Under the pieces are notes generated by a model. It saw only the letters and a program-made list of their open reading frames with translations. It had not been told where the DNA came from and made no database searches. From Phenylobacterium sp. (lineage in GTDB: Bacteria > Pseudomonadota > Alphaproteobacteria > Caulobacterales > Caulobacteraceae), in NCBI RefSeq assembly GCF_004297125.1, contig NZ_SCVD01000019.1, positions 1 through 64,000 of the forward strand: a stretch of 64,000 nt of DNA, given 5' to 3'. Below, in pieces: positions 62,145 through 64,000 of this stretch (position 1 is its first letter; the number at the start of each line of letters is the position of its first letter). The position numbers and the translations under genes are program-made.

Positions 62145-62393
62145 GCCCTGGCTCCTGCATTGTCAACGGACGCGCCCGGGAGTGGCCGCGCCGCAAGCCC
62201 GCGACCTAGGAGGTTTCCCGCCCGCAATGCAATGGCGGCGGCGCTATTCCGCACGGCCCGGCGCAGGCTGCGAGTGTCGGGCGACCGGCGAGCTCAATCC
62301 CGCGGCGCCGAGGCTGGCGACCCTTGTGCGCGGGCGCGGCGTGACCGATACGGGGGCCGATGCGGCGCGGCCGCGTTTGCCCCGAAAGTCCAG

Positions 62394-62630
62394 ATGTCCG
62401 GCAGCCGACAGCAAGCCCTGGTGGAAGCGCGGAAGCTCGTCCGCACCTTCGGATCGGCGCCCGACCCGCGGCGCCGCGCGCAGGCCGTGGTCTCGGAGTT
62501 GAGGCGCGCCGAAGGCTGGCCGCCGGCGGCGCAGCACGAGATCGCGGCGGCGGACGCCTGGCTCAAGGCCGCACCCGCAGCGACGGCGCTCGAGCCGCGT
62601 CTACGTGCCTTGTTGGCCCTGTTGTCCTGA
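62394..62630 (+). CDS. small helical protein
   Basis: 78 residues; the ATG lies in a longer open frame whose upstream part reads as an antisense shadow. SRQQALVEARKLVRTFGS, then ELRRAEGWPPAAQHEIAAADAWL, is a plausible compact helical domain. Ribosome site is weak. Unknown. Confidence 0.45.
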   Translation: MSGSRQQALVEARKLVRTFGSAPDPRRRAQAVVSELRRAEGWPPAAQHEIAAADAWLKAAPAATALEPRLRALLALLS

Positions 62631-62705
62631 TATCCGGCTATGTCTCGCAATATAATCGAATATTCTGCACTGGACGATTTTCAATCGAAAACTTAGACCG
62701 GCGTC

Positions 62706-63659
62706 ATGAATCGTCGCTCTTATGGCTCGACCGGCCTCGAGGTCAGCGTCCTCACCTACGGCGCGATGACCATCGCATTCGACCCGGGGCTGAGGGACAA
62801 GGTCGCGCCGTCGCTGCTGGCCGCGTTGGAGGCGGGGGTGAACCTGGTCGACACGGCCCGGGTCTATGGAAACTCCGAGGAGCTGGTCGCCGCGACGCTG
62901 GCCGCGTGGAGCGGGCCGCCGCCGCTGGTCTCCACCAAGGTCCGCTCGCGCTCGCGCGAGGCCTACCGGTTCGCCTGCCCGGCAGCCGAGGCCTATCCGG
63001 CGGAGGCGATCCGGGAGTCGGTCGAGACCAGTTTGAAAACGCTGCGGCGTGAGACGCTGGATATCGTCCATCTGCACCAGTGGCACTACGGCTGGACGCA
63101 CGAGCTCGGCTGGCTTGAGACGCTGCACACGCTGCGCGACGAAGGGAAGCTGCGGTTCATCGCCGTCAGCGTGCAGGACCATGAGCACGACGCCGCCCTG
63201 GAGCTGGTGAGCCGCGGCCTCGTCGACGGCGTGCAGGCCATCGTCCATCTGTTCGAGTCCCGCCCGGCGAACGCCCTGCTGCCCCTGGCCCGCGACCGCG
63301 GCCTGGGCGTCATCGCCCGCTGCGTGCTGGACTCGGGCGGCCTCACGGGAACCCTGGGGGAGGCGGATTTCGCGGGCCGAAGTTTCCTGAAGCACGCCTC
63401 CTACGCCGACTATGCCGCCCGCCTGGCCGAGCTGGAGGCGCGGTTCGTGCCGCAGGTCGCCGCGTCGCTGCCCGAGCTGGCGCTGCGCTTCACCGCCTCC
63501 CTGCCGGGCGTCTCGACCCTCACGCTCGGCCTGCAGGAGGCGCGCTTCGTCGAGGTCGCCGCCGCGGCGCTCGCCAAGGGCCCGCTGCCGGACGAGGCCG
63601 TCGCGGCCATCCGCCGCGAGCACGTCTGGACGCGGAACTTCTACGAGCGGCTGGTGTGA
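62706..63659 (+). CDS. aldo/keto reductase
   Basis: 317 residues. The AKR TIM-barrel residues are visible: VNLVDTARVYGNSEE (Asp and Tyr of the tetrad), LVSTKVRS (Lys) and DIVHLHQWH (His). NADPH-dependent reduction of an aldehyde or ketone is expected; the substrate is unknown. The stop overlaps the next gene's GTG (GTGA), so it is coupled to a polysaccharide-deacetylase-like gene. Confidence 0.88.
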   Translation: MNRRSYGSTGLEVSVLTYGAMTIAFDPGLRDKVAPSLLAALEAGVNLVDTARVYGNSEELVAATLAAWSGPPPLVSTKVRSRSREAYRFACPAAEAYPAEAIRESVETSLKTLRRETLDIVHLHQWHYGWTHELGWLETLHTLRDEGKLRFIAVSVQDHEHDAALELVSRGLVDGVQAIVHLFESRPANALLPLARDRGLGVIARCVLDSGGLTGTLGEADFAGRSFLKHASYADYAARLAELEARFVPQVAASLPELALRFTASLPGVSTLTLGLQEARFVEVAAAALAKGPLPDEAVAAIRREHVWTRNFYERLV

Positions 63660-64000
63660 CCCGGACGGTCAGCTTCTGCTTCGACGACGGCTTCCGCGCA
63701 ACAGCGGACAAGGTCCGGGCCCTTTTCGACGACCGTGGCCTGGGGACCAGCTTCTGCGTCCTGGCCCGGCCGGACCTGGCGGAGGACCCCTTCATTCGCG
63801 CGGCGCCCATCGCCGACTGGGCCTATTGGCGCGAGGCGGCCGCGGCCGGCCACGAGGTCGCGCCGCACGGCTGGGCCCACGAGCGCCTGGGCGACCTCGA
63901 CACGGCCGCGGCCTGCGCCGGCCTGGACCGCACGCTGGACACCTTCGCCGCCGAGCTGCCGGGGTTCGATCCGGGCGATCAGCTGTTCCACCTGGCCTAC
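63656..64000 (+). CDS. polysaccharide deacetylase-family protein (partial)
   Basis: Starts at a GTG overlapping the aldo/keto reductase stop and runs off the right edge (115 codons seen). RTVSFCFDDGF is the first metal motif (Asp-Asp) of the NodB fold, and GHEVAPHGWAHERLGD carries the HxxxH-like pair. The family removes N- or O-acetyl groups from carbohydrates. Only the N-terminal part is present. Confidence 0.8.
   Translation, partial: MTRTVSFCFDDGFRATADKVRALFDDRGLGTSFCVLARPDLAEDPFIRAAPIADWAYWREAAAAGHEVAPHGWAHERLGDLDTAAACAGLDRTLDTFAAELPGFDPGDQLFHLAY

Overview
The window is high-GC DNA from an alphaproteobacterium, most likely Caulobacterales (Caulobacter/Phenylobacterium type). This is inferred from gene content: an argD-argF-hslO run, a TonB-dependent receptor, an MHYT/HWE-kinase, RcnB-like and DUF6356 proteins, and many small exported proteins. 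I could not run a search, so genus is not claimed.

Layout. (1) 1-9020, chromosomal backbone: end of a TonB-dependent receptor, argD-argF, an exported protein, hslO, metZ, a long dCTP deaminase, a TraB/GumN protein, an FG-GAP-like protein, an HD phosphohydrolase and tRNA-Gly(CCC). (2) 9035-38349, an intact-looking Tn7-like transposon of 29,315 bp with its exact ends visible: 12-bp perfect terminal inverted repeats (TGTCGGCTTCGA / TCGAAGCCGACA), a 5-bp target duplication (CACCT at 9030-9034 and 38350-38354), repeated sites inside both ends, and tnsA-tnsB-tnsC-tniQ at the right. It sits 14 bp downstream of tRNA-Gly. (3) 38355-64000, backbone again: PRC-like exported protein, ArsR regulator, an acyl-CoA metabolism operon (synthetase, enoyl-CoA hydratase, family III CoA-transferase, amidohydrolase), a DUF6356-YeiH fusion, an M13 peptidase, a Crp/Fnr regulator, a PPOX-like protein, amidohydrolases, degenerate and intact sensor kinases, a double-HTH/hydrolase-fold regulator, an M19-like protein, an aldo/keto reductase and the start of a polysaccharide deacetylase.

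The transposon cargo is the interesting part and looks like a defence/conflict and specialised-peptide island. It carries: (a) an apparent operon of a small protein, a PIN_8-like nuclease, two paralogous Hsp90-like GHKL ATPases separated by a radical SAM enzyme, and a membrane-anchored protein (17562 down to 9982); (b) a tightly overlapping four-gene operon of a sigma-70-like factor, a small unknown protein, a 1024-residue protein with a diverged Lon-type Ser-Lys protease region, and a Ppx/GppA-like protein (28278 down to 23055); (c) an HTH-ParA ATPase with a translationally coupled partner; (d) an Abi-like protein with a HEPN RX4H motif; (e) a graspetide precursor and its ATP-grasp ligase; (f) decayed clpS-clpA copies and a phage-tail-like gene. 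I do not know a described system matching (a) or (b); both are candidates for undescribed anti-phage or stress-response systems. Defence roles are inferred from domains and context only.
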